Shown here: positions 1 to 6,080 of the stretch, one piece after another
Layout: each line of letters begins with the position of its first letter
Position numbering within the stretch: position 1 is the first letter of the stretch
Assembly (NCBI GenBank): GCA_019090185.1
Contig: JAHRWJ010000072.1
Span: 1 to 6,080 of the forward strand
Direction of reading: 5' to 3'
DNA from: Immundisolibacteraceae bacterium
GTDB lineage: Bacteria > Pseudomonadota > Gammaproteobacteria > Immundisolibacterales > Immundisolibacteraceae
DNA length: 6,080 nt
Translations under genes and position numbers: made by a program
Notes under the pieces: generated by a model
Database searches by the model: none
Seen by the model: the letters and a program-made list of their open reading frames with translations, nothing else
What the model was told of the DNA's origin: nothing

Positions 1-136
1 CGAGCCCCGGAATGCCGAGAAAGGTAGCGCCACTGGCAGTGGTGTCCGAAAACACTAGCGCCAGGAAAAATGGCCCGTAATCGTGACGGGTAGTGGCAAA
101 GTGATCTGCATGCTGAACCCGACTTTTACCGATCAG
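1..136 (-). pseudogene. Sodium:solute symporter family transporter, 5'-degraded fragment running off the left edge
   Basis: On the - strand, the frame open from 187 down to 2 reads into a stretch typical of the region from the end of helix 1 to helix 2 of sodium:solute symporters (SSF, PutP-like). It begins LIGKSRVQHADHF, then a short Arg-His-Asp-Tyr-Gly loop, then FFLALVF and SDTTASGATFLGIPGL; the last motif is the family's Ser/Thr-Gly-rich FLG-PGL signature. Such proteins are inner-membrane Na+-coupled transporters, but the substrate cannot be told from this fragment. Helix 1, which should precede LIG, is missing: upstream the frame is hydrophilic (PNDDAVR) and hits TGA at 188-190. The first ATG, GTG or TTG codon in the frame is a GTG inside helix 2, so no sensible start exists. 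A neighbouring frame reads MMTLFA directly before the LIG point, which would fit a frameshift. I infer a decayed gene. The rest lies outside the window, so its overall state is unknown. Confidence 0.55.
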
Positions 137-187
137 GCGAACAGCGTCATCATTGGGACCTATCCGGCCAGGGTCGGGTGTGGAGGG

Positions 188-572
188 TCATTTAGGGCCG
201 CCATATAGTTGGAGTTTTTCACGGACTGGCCGCCATTGAGCTCTAAGCCATCAGTTTAGAGGGAGTCACCGCTAGAGCGTTGATGCTTGCCATCGGAGGA
301 CGAGTTCGATCAAACCAACGAAATCAATCGTTCGTAATTTGCTTAAATTGGTCTCAGTCGAATCAGTGCTAACAGGCCAATAACCTAAGCAGGTGGTGAA
401 ATAACTCAATGGCACGGATGGTAGAACCGTTTACGGGCGGATTACTTATTGGCTGGCTTGGGGCCAACGGCATCTGCCAGGAGAGGGGCGTCAGTTAGAT
501 ATAGCCTGATCCAGACATGATTGTTGAGGTGAGGGGGGGTTACCCCGCAGTGCTATTATTTTTTAGCCCTAG
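188..572. other. Long intergenic stretch with no supportable gene
   Basis: No reading frame here has a convincing length, start and ribosome site. What can be seen is minor. There is a 9-base direct repeat GGCCGCCAT at 196-204 and 228-236, a 6-base dyad CTCTAA/TTAGAG at 241-246 and 256-261, and an 11-base palindrome GGGGTTACCCC at 536-546. A 29-codon + strand frame at 409-498 and a 30-codon - strand frame spanning about 160-255 are open but look like chance or decay. Next to the damaged symporter fragment, the most likely reading is degenerate sequence left by gene loss or by a mobile element, but I recognise no element here. Confidence 0.5.
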
Positions 573-606
573 GAGATAGCCCTTACAAAACATGCTCTGC
601 TATCTC
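573..606 (+). promoter_or_regulatory. Hairpin in the region upstream of the kinase operon
   Basis: GAGATAGC (573-580) pairs perfectly with GCTATCTC (599-606) around an 18-base loop and is followed by an AT-rich tract with TTTTTT at 615-620. It could be a weak rho-independent terminator that insulates the operon from transcription coming from the left, or a protein-binding dyad. It lies upstream of the candidate promoter at 618-646, so it would not be in a transcript started there. The loop is long for a classic terminator and the T-run starts 8 bases after the stem, so the terminator reading is uncertain. Confidence 0.35.
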
Positions 607-617
607 ATTAGTAATTT

Positions 618-646
618 TTTAGAAGTTGTTAATACCGAAATATTAT
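618..646 (+). promoter_or_regulatory. Candidate sigma-70 promoter of the kinase/HD-GYP operon
   Basis: TTTAGA (618-623, 4 of 6 matches to TTGACA) is separated by 17 bases from TATTAT (641-646, 5 of 6 matches to TATAAT). Transcription would begin near 652-655, giving a short leader of under 30 bases before the ATG at 681. The surroundings are AT-rich, so other matches are possible by chance. The position and spacing are good, but there is no experimental support. Confidence 0.35.
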
Positions 647-650
647 TAAC
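628..650. promoter_or_regulatory. Dyad overlapping the candidate -10 box, possible operator
   Basis: GTTAATA (628-634) and TATTAAC (644-650) are perfect 7-base inverted repeats with a 9-base spacer, centred just upstream of the candidate -10 box and overlapping it. A 23-base dyad in this place is the kind of site bound by a dimeric repressor. AT-rich sequence produces such dyads by chance fairly often, and I do not recognise the site as that of a named regulator. Confidence 0.25.
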
Positions 651-680
651 TATTTTCAGAGCAAAGCAATGGAGTGATAT

Positions 681-3600
681 ATGAATTTGATACATCTTCA
701 ATTCATTGAATCCGATCAGCAGCTAGTAACGGCATTGCTTAGTAATTACAGTTTGCCATTGGTTGCAATATCAATATGTGTCGCTATCGTTTCGTCATAT
801 GTTGCGTTCTTATTTTCATATCAGTTGAGCTCAAAAAAAACATCAAAACTTGAATATTATTCATGGCTCTTGGCGGGTGCAACCTCGCTAGGGGGTGGTA
901 TTTGGGGAATGCACTTCATTGGTATGTTTGCTTTCAAATTACCTCTAGCCATTAATTACGATTTTTTAACTACAATAATTTCCTTTATTCCTGCATTAAT
1001 TGCCGGAATTGTTGTGTTAAGAGAAATAAAGTACCCATCATTTTATACGATTATATTTCGAAGTATTATTTTGGGTTTCAGTATTGGCATGATGCACTAC
1101 ATTGGCATGGCGGCGATGCGGGTTAATGCCGACATGAGATATTTATTACCAATTTTTTTATCATCAATCGCCGTCGCGGTGCTGCTTTCAGGAATTGCCC
1201 TTTCAGTTAAACAATGGGCCACAATAAATGAACAAAAAAGAAGGCTGAATTCATCTAAAACATTGATTGCCTCAGTGCTGATGGGGGTTGCTATATCAGG
1301 TATGCACTATACCGGAATGGCTGCGGTTTACTTTTTACCGGGTGAATTGGTAGCACACGGTAATAAAGGGCTTGAGCCCAGCGTTATCGCCTTAATGGTC
1401 AGCTTAGTGGTCGTGGGGATTTTTTTACTACTGCTATTGGCAACCTTTATTGGAAAACGTATTGAACTCGTTTCTCAACTAAAAGAGATCCAAAGCCGAC
1501 TGAAAAGTCTGTTTGATTCGACACATGAAAGCATGTTTATCATCGAAGCCGATGGTACTATCGTTTCTATTAATTCAGCGGCACAAGGTTTATTCAAATA
1601 TGGTCCCAATGAGCTGAGTGGAACCAGTATTAACGCCCTGATTCGTACTCCGTTCAGCGGCGAAAAAATATCCATCGAAAAGTTAATTGATAAAAATGAG
1701 TCCCAATTTTCGGGTGATAAAACCGAGCTTGAGGGGATTGATAGCACTGGCCATATTTTCACTATCGATTTCAATGTCGACAAAAGAGCCGCGCTAGGGA
1801 TAAATCAGTTTGTCTGCACCATCAATGATATTTCTGACCGCAAACAAGCGGAGCTTGCCTTGCGCGAAAATATGGCACGCACATCAGCGATTATTGACAC
1901 CGTTAATGATGGCATCTTCACCCTCGATGAAAGGGGTGTCGTACAGAGTGTCAATCCTGCGGTTGAAAAAATATTTGGCTATGTTGCCGCGGAGGTTGAA
2001 GGCAAAAATGTCAACAATCTGATGGCTGAACCCCACGAAAACAATCCTGATTACTACATAGAAAAATACAGTCCATCGGGTGAAGTCTGGGTTTTGGGTA
2101 AAACTTTAGAACTTGTTGGCGCGCACAAAGATGGTCATGTCTTTCCATTTGAGCTTTCGGTTAACGAGTTTGTTATTGATGGCCAACGTTATATCACCGG
2201 CGTGGTCAGAGACATTACTGAACGAAAGGCTGCAGAGGCAGAACTAAAAAACCATCGTGATAATTTGCAGGAAATGGTGGCGATTGCCACTACTGAGATT
2301 AAGGCGATTGTACAAACTGCTGTTAACGGTGTGATTTCCATTGACCAGAATGGCATTGTGAAAATTTTTAATCCTGCCGCCGAAAAAATGTTTGGTTGGT
2401 CAGCCTCAGAAATTGTTGGCAATAACATTGCCCAGATCATTCCTGATACTAGTGCTTCAACACACGATGGTTATCTGCGGAGGTTTCTGGATACAGGAGA
2501 GGGTCGTATTATTGGCTTGGGGCGTGAAGTTGATGCGTTGCGTAAGGATGGCAGCACTTTTCCGGCCCATCTGGCCGTAGGCCATTGTGAACTCGGCAAA
2601 GGCAGGCACCTATTTGTCGGGTTTATCGCCGACATTACCGCGCAAAAACAGGCGGAACAGGAATTGGTAAGCGCTAAAGATACAGCTGAGCAGGCGGCGC
2701 GCACTAAGGCTAATTTCCTGGCCAATATGAGTCATGAAATACGCACACCAATGAATTCAGTGATTGGTTTTTCAGAAGTACTTTTACAGGACAAGAGGCT
2801 CAGTGAGGCAAGTCAGCAACATGTTAGAACCATACTCAGTTCTGGCAAAAATCTGCTAGCCATCATCAATGATATTCTCGACTTCTCTAAAATCGAGGCG
2901 GGACATATCAATCTGGAAAGTGTCTGTTTTCATCTTCCCAACGCCATCCAGGATGCCCTACGGACCCTTGAGTTCAAGGTCGCCGAAAAGGATCTGCTAC
3001 TCAATTTAAATATCGCTTCAGCGGTACAGCAACGGGTCATGGGCGATCCCACCCGGCTGCGTCAGGTTCTGATCAATCTACTCGGTAATGCGATTAAGTT
3101 CACTCAAGCTGGCAGCATTAGCCTTACAGTTTCGACGACAGAGAATCCTGAGATTTTGCGTTTCTCAATTACCGATACTGGCATCGGCATGTCACAGAGC
3201 CAGATAGATAAGGTTTTTACCGCATTTTCGCAGGCCGATGCCAGCACCAACCGACGCTTTGGTGGTACCGGCCTGGGCACGACCATCAGCAAGCAGATTG
3301 TTGAACTGATGGGCGGTACGATATGGGCAGAAAGCAAGATTGGCCAGGGATCTACCTTTCACTTCACCGCCAGGCTTAAAGAGGCTGAATCGACAGACAA
3401 CTGCCTGTTTGAAGAAGATAGCTTTGTTTATTCCAATTACCAGTCAGCGCGTGGGTTTAGGGTGTTGCTGGCCGAAGATATCCCAGCCAATGCAACGCTG
3501 GCTACCCTGCGCTTGCAGCAACAAGGGCATACGGTTACCTGGGTGAAAAATGGCAAGCTGGCCGTTGAGTCGGCTGACCCAACCAGCTTCGATCTGATCC

Positions 3601-4478
3601 TCATGGACGTGCAAATGCCCGAGATGGACGGCCTGGATGCGACACGGCACATCCGAGAGCAGACCAAAGCCTCGGGCTATCAGCTGCCTATCATCGCCCT
3701 TACCGCTAGTGTCATGAAGGAAGATCAGCAGCTCTGTTTTGATGCCGGTATGAATGCGGTTGAGAGCAAACCTATCGACTTCCCAAGCTTACTTACCACG
3801 ATGGAGTCATTAGTAGTAGAGGGTCGCGGCACACCCAACGAAATTGAATCGCCCAGAAGTGACAACCTAATAATAAGAGTCGATTTTTCGCCCCTGTCCG
3901 ACCTGGTTAACTATGAGAAAGGCCTGGATGCCTGGAATGATTCGATTGTCTATGCGACGGCCTTGAAGGAGTTTGCCAACGAACATCTGGACGATGGAGT
4001 ACGGCTTGCAGAATTTCTCAGCGAGTCAACCTATGCCCCGCAACAAGCCCGCACGCTGATCCATGCGCTCAAGGGGTTGGCTGGCAATCTGGCCATCACC
4101 CAGGTAACTGATGCCGCCGAGATACTGAATGATCTAGTCAAACAGGGTGACCCGGCAAAGTCACGATTGAAAGTACCTGATCTGGATGAAGCGCTTCGAC
4201 AAGCGGCGGAGGCTGTCGCCAAGCTAAAGATCCCGGATGATGATGACGATACACGAAACGAGACGTTTGATGCCGCTTTCGTATTGGAGATTCTCAAAGA
4301 AACTACCGTTGCACTGGCTGAGTTAAACCCCGAAGCAGTCGCACCACACCTGAAGCAGCTGAGTCGTTTCATTAATAAAAATGAATTGTCCGCAATTCAG
4401 CGTGGCGTTGATAGTTTTGATTTTGATTCGGCAAAAAATGAGCTGGAGAAGTTGACCCAACGCCTTGGGCTCACCTAA
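681..4478 (+). CDS. MHYT-PAS-PAS-PAS hybrid sensor histidine kinase with receiver and HPt domains
   Basis: Inner-membrane hybrid histidine kinase, 1265 residues. The MHYT sensor (about 25-257) has seven hydrophobic helices and three motif copies: MHFI 77-80, MHYI 138-141 and MHYT 208-211. Three PAS domains follow at about 273-386, 400-514 and 543-654. HisKA carries the phospho-acceptor His685 in SHEIRTPMN. The ATPase domain has an N box around Asn803 ([10 protein letters not shown]), DTGIGM 832-837 and GGTGLG 861-866. The receiver (927 to about 1045) has Glu932/Asp933, phospho-acceptor Asp976, Thr1008 and Lys1030. The HPt domain has His1128 in [11 protein letters not shown]. After an acidic run at 1186-1190 there is a helical tail of about 75 residues, a type often seen behind HPt in such kinases. 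The start is supported by GGAG at 671-674, six bases before the ATG. All catalytic residues are present, so the protein should be active. Its natural partner is the HD-GYP regulator 15 bases downstream. PAS3 resembles the FixL haem PAS. The signal sensed is not proven by sequence. The 5' third is much more AT-rich than the rest. Confidence 0.95.
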   Translation: MNLIHLQFIESDQQLVTALLSNYSLPLVAISICVAIVSSYVAFLFSYQLSSKKTSKLEYYSWLLAGATSLGGGIWGMHFIGMFAFKLPLAINYDFLTTIISFIPALIAGIVVLREIKYPSFYTIIFRSIILGFSIGMMHYIGMAAMRVNADMRYLLPIFLSSIAVAVLLSGIALSVKQWATINEQKRRLNSSKTLIASVLMGVAISGMHYTGMAAVYFLPGELVAHGNKGLEPSVIALMVSLVVVGIFLLLLLATFIGKRIELVSQLKEIQSRLKSLFDSTHESMFIIEADGTIVSINSAAQGLFKYGPNELSGTSINALIRTPFSGEKISIEKLIDKNESQFSGDKTELEGIDSTGHIFTIDFNVDKRAALGINQFVCTINDISDRKQAELALRENMARTSAIIDTVNDGIFTLDERGVVQSVNPAVEKIFGYVAAEVEGKNVNNLMAEPHENNPDYYIEKYSPSGEVWVLGKTLELVGAHKDGHVFPFELSVNEFVIDGQRYITGVVRDITERKAAEAELKNHRDNLQEMVAIATTEIKAIVQTAVNGVISIDQNGIVKIFNPAAEKMFGWSASEIVGNNIAQIIPDTSASTHDGYLRRFLDTGEGRIIGLGREVDALRKDGSTFPAHLAVGHCELGKGRHLFVGFIADITAQKQAEQELVSAKDTAEQAARTKANFLANMSHEIRTPMNSVIGFSEVLLQDKRLSEASQQHVRTILSSGKNLLAIINDILDFSKIEAGHINLESVCFHLPNAIQDALRTLEFKVAEKDLLLNLNIASAVQQRVMGDPTRLRQVLINLLGNAIKFTQAGSISLTVSTTENPEILRFSITDTGIGMSQSQIDKVFTAFSQADASTNRRFGGTGLGTTISKQIVELMGGTIWAESKIGQGSTFHFTARLKEAESTDNCLFEEDSFVYSNYQSARGFRVLLAEDIPANATLATLRLQQQGHTVTWVKNGKLAVESADPTSFDLILMDVQMPEMDGLDATRHIREQTKASGYQLPIIALTASVMKEDQQLCFDAGMNAVESKPIDFPSLLTTMESLVVEGRGTPNEIESPRSDNLIIRVDFSPLSDLVNYEKGLDAWNDSIVYATALKEFANEHLDDGVRLAEFLSESTYAPQQARTLIHALKGLAGNLAITQVTDAAEILNDLVKQGDPAKSRLKVPDLDEALRQAAEAVAKLKIPDDDDDTRNETFDAAFVLEILKETTVALAELNPEAVAPHLKQLSRFINKNELSAIQRGVDSFDFDSAKNELEKLTQRLGLT

Positions 4479-4482
4479 GACT

Positions 4483-4487
4483 AGGAG
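4483..4487 (+). promoter_or_regulatory. Ribosome binding site that supports the GTG start of the HD-GYP gene
   Basis: AGGAG lies six bases before the GTG at 4494 and inside the 15-base gap after the kinase stop codon. No ATG lies in frame close by with a comparable site. The next in-frame ATG, at 4566, would remove the first receiver strand and the acidic pair Asp11/Asp12. This fixes the start at 4494. Confidence 0.7.
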
Positions 4488-4493
4488 CGCAGA

Positions 4494-5474
4494 GTGAAAG
4501 AAAAATTTAAAATTCTCCTTGTCGATGATGAGCCGAACAACCTCAAGTTACTTCAACAAATCCTCATGGATCATTATCAGCTGATCTTCGCACCCAATGG
4601 AGAAAAAGCGCTAGCCGCGGTTGGCGCGCATGCCCCGGATCTAGTCCTGCTGGACATCATGATGCCGGACATGAGTGGCTATGAGGTATGCCAAAGACTC
4701 AAGGAGAATAGTAAAACAGAATCTATCCCGGTAATTTTTGTCACCGCCATGGGCGAGCAGGAAGACGAGACACGCGGCTTTGATGTCGGTGGTGTTGATT
4801 TCATACAAAAACCTGTCTCAGGCCCGATTGTGCTGCGCCGCGTACAGACCCATTTATCACTGGTCCGAGCAAAAGACCTGGAAGAGCTGGCCATCGCCTC
4901 AATCCACATGCTGGGTGAAGCAGGTCACTATAACGACACCGATACCGGCGAACACATTTGGCGTATGGCAGCCTACGCGGCCTCTATCGCTGCCGCCGCA
5001 GGATGGTCCAAGCATAAAATTGAGATATTCGAGTTGGCAGGGCCAATGCACGACACTGGAAAAATCGGTATTCCCGATAGCGTGCTGAAAGCCCCGCGAG
5101 AACTCACTGCGCAAGAATGGGAGATCATGAAAAATCACTCCCAAATCGGATACGACATCATCAGCCAGAGCAGTAATCCCATTTTTAAAATGGCCGCAGA
5201 AATCGCCCTCGGCCATCATGAAAAGTGGGATGGCAGTGGTTACCCGAAAGGTTTGTCAGGCGAGGAAATTCCCGAATGCGCCAGAATTATTGCCATTGCT
5301 GACGTGTTTGACGCCCTGACGATGAAACGCCCTTACAAAGAAGCCTGGCCGATCGAGAAAGCGCTGGAGATCATGAAACAGGATGTCGGCAGCCATTTTG
5401 ATCCCAGGCTAGCCGAGCTATTTTTCAACAACCAGGATGAAATACTGGCTATCAAAAATAAATGGGGAGATTGA
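4494..5474 (+). CDS. Response regulator with HD-GYP cyclic-di-GMP phosphodiesterase domain (RpfG-like)
   Basis: Cytoplasmic output protein of 326 residues. The N-terminal receiver (about 5-120) has the acidic pocket Asp11/Asp12/Glu13, phospho-acceptor Asp54 in LLDIMMPDMSGY and Lys106 in QKPVSG. The HD-GYP domain (about 140-320) has Glu153/His154, His186/Asp187 in HDTGKIGIPD, His215, His241/His242 in HHEKWDGSGYPKGL (the GYP is 249-251) and Asp270 in IADVFDAL. These are the metal ligands and signature residues known from active family members, which hydrolyse cyclic di-GMP. Phosphorylation of Asp54 by the upstream kinase's HPt domain would be expected to control this activity, as in the RpfC/RpfG pair. 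The start is GTG with AGGAG six bases before it. The gene ends in tandem stops, TGA then TAA. The 15-base gap implies co-transcription with the kinase. The domain pattern is certain; the exact phosphodiesterase product and the cellular output (biofilm, motility, virulence-type traits) are not shown by the sequence. Confidence 0.93.
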   Translation: MKEKFKILLVDDEPNNLKLLQQILMDHYQLIFAPNGEKALAAVGAHAPDLVLLDIMMPDMSGYEVCQRLKENSKTESIPVIFVTAMGEQEDETRGFDVGGVDFIQKPVSGPIVLRRVQTHLSLVRAKDLEELAIASIHMLGEAGHYNDTDTGEHIWRMAAYAASIAAAAGWSKHKIEIFELAGPMHDTGKIGIPDSVLKAPRELTAQEWEIMKNHSQIGYDIISQSSNPIFKMAAEIALGHHEKWDGSGYPKGLSGEEIPECARIIAIADVFDALTMKRPYKEAWPIEKALEIMKQDVGSHFDPRLAELFFNNQDEILAIKNKWGD

Positions 5475-5636
5475 TAACGCCTGCTCCAGGCCGCTCTCAG
5501 TTACTAGCCCTTGGGTAATACTTAAACTGCCCTTTTTTATATAGCCGTTTTGTTCAAAGCGCTCAGAAAGTAAATCGTAGGCGCTGTTGTGGCTTCCTAA
5601 CAAACGATTCTGCAGCGCAATTAGATTTTTAGACAT
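5418..5636 (-). CDS. Doubtful 72-residue hypothetical protein, possibly a gene remnant
   Basis: This is a - strand frame from an ATG at 5636, preceded by the weak site GGTGAAAG. Its last 19 codons overlap the end of the HD-GYP gene on the other strand, so at least its tail (SPFIFDSQYF and after) is probably read-through into sequence that belongs to the + strand gene. The first 50 residues have a plausible, mostly helical composition. The segment SAYDLLSERFEQNGYIKKGS loosely recalls the Fur/Zur region around SAYDLL and LLEQGYIHK, with the intervening winged-helix part missing. A zinc-uptake permease gene lies just to the right on the same strand, which would suit a lost zur gene, but the resemblance is short and unproven. 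It could equally be chance. I do not recognise it with confidence. Confidence 0.25.
   Translation of the reverse strand: MSKNLIALQNRLLGSHNSAYDLLSERFEQNGYIKKGSLSITQGLVTESGLEQALSISPFIFDSQYFILVVEK
5513..5538 (+). terminator. Weak possible rho-independent terminator of the operon
   Basis: GGGTA (5513-5517) pairs with TGCCC (5528-5532), five pairs including one G-T, around a 10-base loop, and is followed at once by TTTTTT (5533-5538). It lies 39 bases past the HD-GYP stop codon, which is the right place. The stem is short and would be only marginally stable, so it may not work alone. Confidence 0.3.
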
Positions 5637-5722
5637 CTTTCACCACCGCCACCACCCCGGGGCAAGGCTACTTGTACAGCAATGGTAAGGGGTTAGCTGA
5701 CCAGATCAAACGGTGATCGTAT

Positions 5723-5740
5723 CAACCGGCAAACTGGTTG
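5723..5740. repeat. Small stem-loop between the convergent genes
   Basis: CAACCGG (5723-5729) pairs with CTGGTTG (5734-5740), seven pairs including one G-T, around the four-base loop CAAA. No T-run follows on either strand, so it is not a standard terminator. It lies about 100 bases past the permease stop on the - strand and could protect or end that transcript, or be incidental. The rest of 5637-5840 holds no frame I can support. Confidence 0.3.
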
Positions 5741-5840
5741 TTACAAGCCTGATTTCTATCAGCCGCCGTAGATTGGTTGCACTCCAGCCTGGATGGTCGT
5801 CGATCTCCTCGCGGTCATCGCTGAGATAGTCGTAACCGGT

Positions 5841-6080
5841 TTACTCGACAAACTGTGGATCATTTTTAATCACAAATTTGAACAATAAAGCGATCACAGC
5901 AATGCTCCAGACAATAACAGCACCACTGGGCAGGTCGAATAGTGAGGAAGCTATTAACCCAAACCCATAGCCCAATACACCAATAATAAAACCCGTGATC
6001 AGCGGTTTTTTATGATTGACACTCCCCAGGGCAGGAATGATTAGGCTGGCAAAAACCAGATAGACGCCGACCAGCTGAAC
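5841..6080 (-). CDS. ABC-3 family metal transporter permease (ZnuB-like), C-terminal part, cut by the right edge
   Basis: The final 79 residues of an inner-membrane permease are read without interruption from the right edge to TAA at 5841-5843. The fragment opens with VQLVGVYLVFASLIIPA, close to the conserved QLVG-LLV-ALLI-PA helix of ABC-3 permeases such as ZnuB. It continues with two more hydrophobic helices, about 28-46 and 54-70, and the family's late motif DLPSGAVIVW, then ends in a short charged tail (KNDPQFVE). Family members import zinc, manganese or iron together with an ATPase and a periplasmic binding protein; the metal cannot be told here, though zinc is the commonest in gammaproteobacteria. 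The C-terminus appears natural in length. The gene converges on the kinase operon and is probably the last gene of its own operon. The start lies outside the window, so no start codon is seen. Confidence 0.8.
   Translation of the reverse strand, partial: VQLVGVYLVFASLIIPALGSVNHKKPLITGFIIGVLGYGFGLIASSLFDLPSGAVIVWSIAVIALLFKFVIKNDPQFVE

Noticed and set aside
160..255. A - strand open frame reading DGLELNGGQSVKNSNYM, which has the look of spurious proteins found at mobile-element ends.
   Set aside because: It has no start, it ends at a stop on both sides, and I cannot name an element. A search for other copies in the genome would decide: multiple copies would support a repeat, a single copy would not.
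409..498. A 29-codon + strand frame starting MARMVEPFTGGLLIGW, faintly like the start of YeeE/YedE sulfur-transport proteins.
   Set aside because: The likeness rests on GGLLIG alone, the frame stops before the family's NGRIAGISG-type motif is properly formed, and the nearest purine-rich site (391-396) is 12 bases from the ATG. Chance or deep decay cannot be separated.
536..546. Perfect palindrome GGGGTTACCCC followed by a T-rich stretch, considered as a terminator.
   Set aside because: The stem is only four pairs with a three-base loop, the T-run is more than ten bases away, and no gene upstream would need it.
1475..4372. Several antisense or shifted frames of 60-113 codons inside the kinase gene.
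   Set aside because: They lie wholly under a well-supported coding frame, have no domain-like sequence or ribosome site, and are expected by-products of its codon use.
861..5000. [10 protein letters not shown] in the kinase G2 box, with two Thr where Leu-Ala is usual, considered as a defect.
   Set aside because: The same variant is common in functional hybrid kinases, and all glycines of the box are kept.
5706..5840. A 44-codon - strand continuation of the permease frame past its TAA (beginning TGYDYLSDD).
   Set aside because: The permease already has a complete family-like C-terminus at 5843, and the extension is hydrophilic, has no start codon or ribosome site and matches nothing I know.
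1..6080. tRNA, rRNA, CRISPR arrays and intact insertion sequences.
   Set aside because: No cloverleaf-like sequence, no spaced direct repeats and no transposase-like frame were seen on either strand.

Overview
The window looks like gammaproteobacterial chromosome, an inference from protein style, base composition and gene neighbours rather than from any marker gene. Its centre is a two-gene + strand operon for signal transduction. The first gene (681-4478) encodes a 1265-residue membrane hybrid histidine kinase: a seven-helix MHYT sensor, three PAS domains, HisKA, HATPase, a receiver and an HPt domain. The second (4494-5474), 15 bases downstream, encodes a receiver fused to an HD-GYP cyclic-di-GMP phosphodiesterase. 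All expected phosphorelay residues are visible: H685, D976 and H1128 in the kinase and D54 in the regulator. All expected HD-GYP metal and signature residues are present too. The pair is organised like RpfC/RpfG, but with a different sensory front end.

The most interesting reading is that the front end may sense a gas or redox state. MHYT domains have been proposed to bind a metal and sense O2, CO or NO. In addition, the third PAS domain carries a FixL-like stretch with His595 at the position of the FixL haem ligand and Arg615 at the position of its distal arginine. The other two PAS domains do not show this pattern. If both modules work, the operon would couple gas or redox status to cyclic-di-GMP breakdown.

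Left flank (1-680): there is no intact gene. The first ~136 bases hold, on the - strand, a piece of a sodium:solute symporter family transporter that lacks its first helix and any usable start codon, so it looks decayed. Bases ~188-570 hold only short chance-like frames and small repeats. A hairpin, a candidate promoter and a dyad that could be an operator lie at 573-656, just before the kinase gene.

Right flank (5475-6080): the - strand enters from the right with the C-terminal 79 residues of an ABC-3 (ZnuB-like) metal transporter permease, which converges on the operon. Between them lie a doubtful 72-codon - strand frame, a weak possible terminator for the operon and a small stem-loop.

Base composition is uneven within the kinase gene. 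The MHYT part is very AT-rich (27% GC by hand count at 961-1080), while the kinase core and the HD-GYP gene are GC-rich (62% at 3241-3300, 57% at 4921-4980). This suggests domain shuffling, or relaxed composition in the membrane part.
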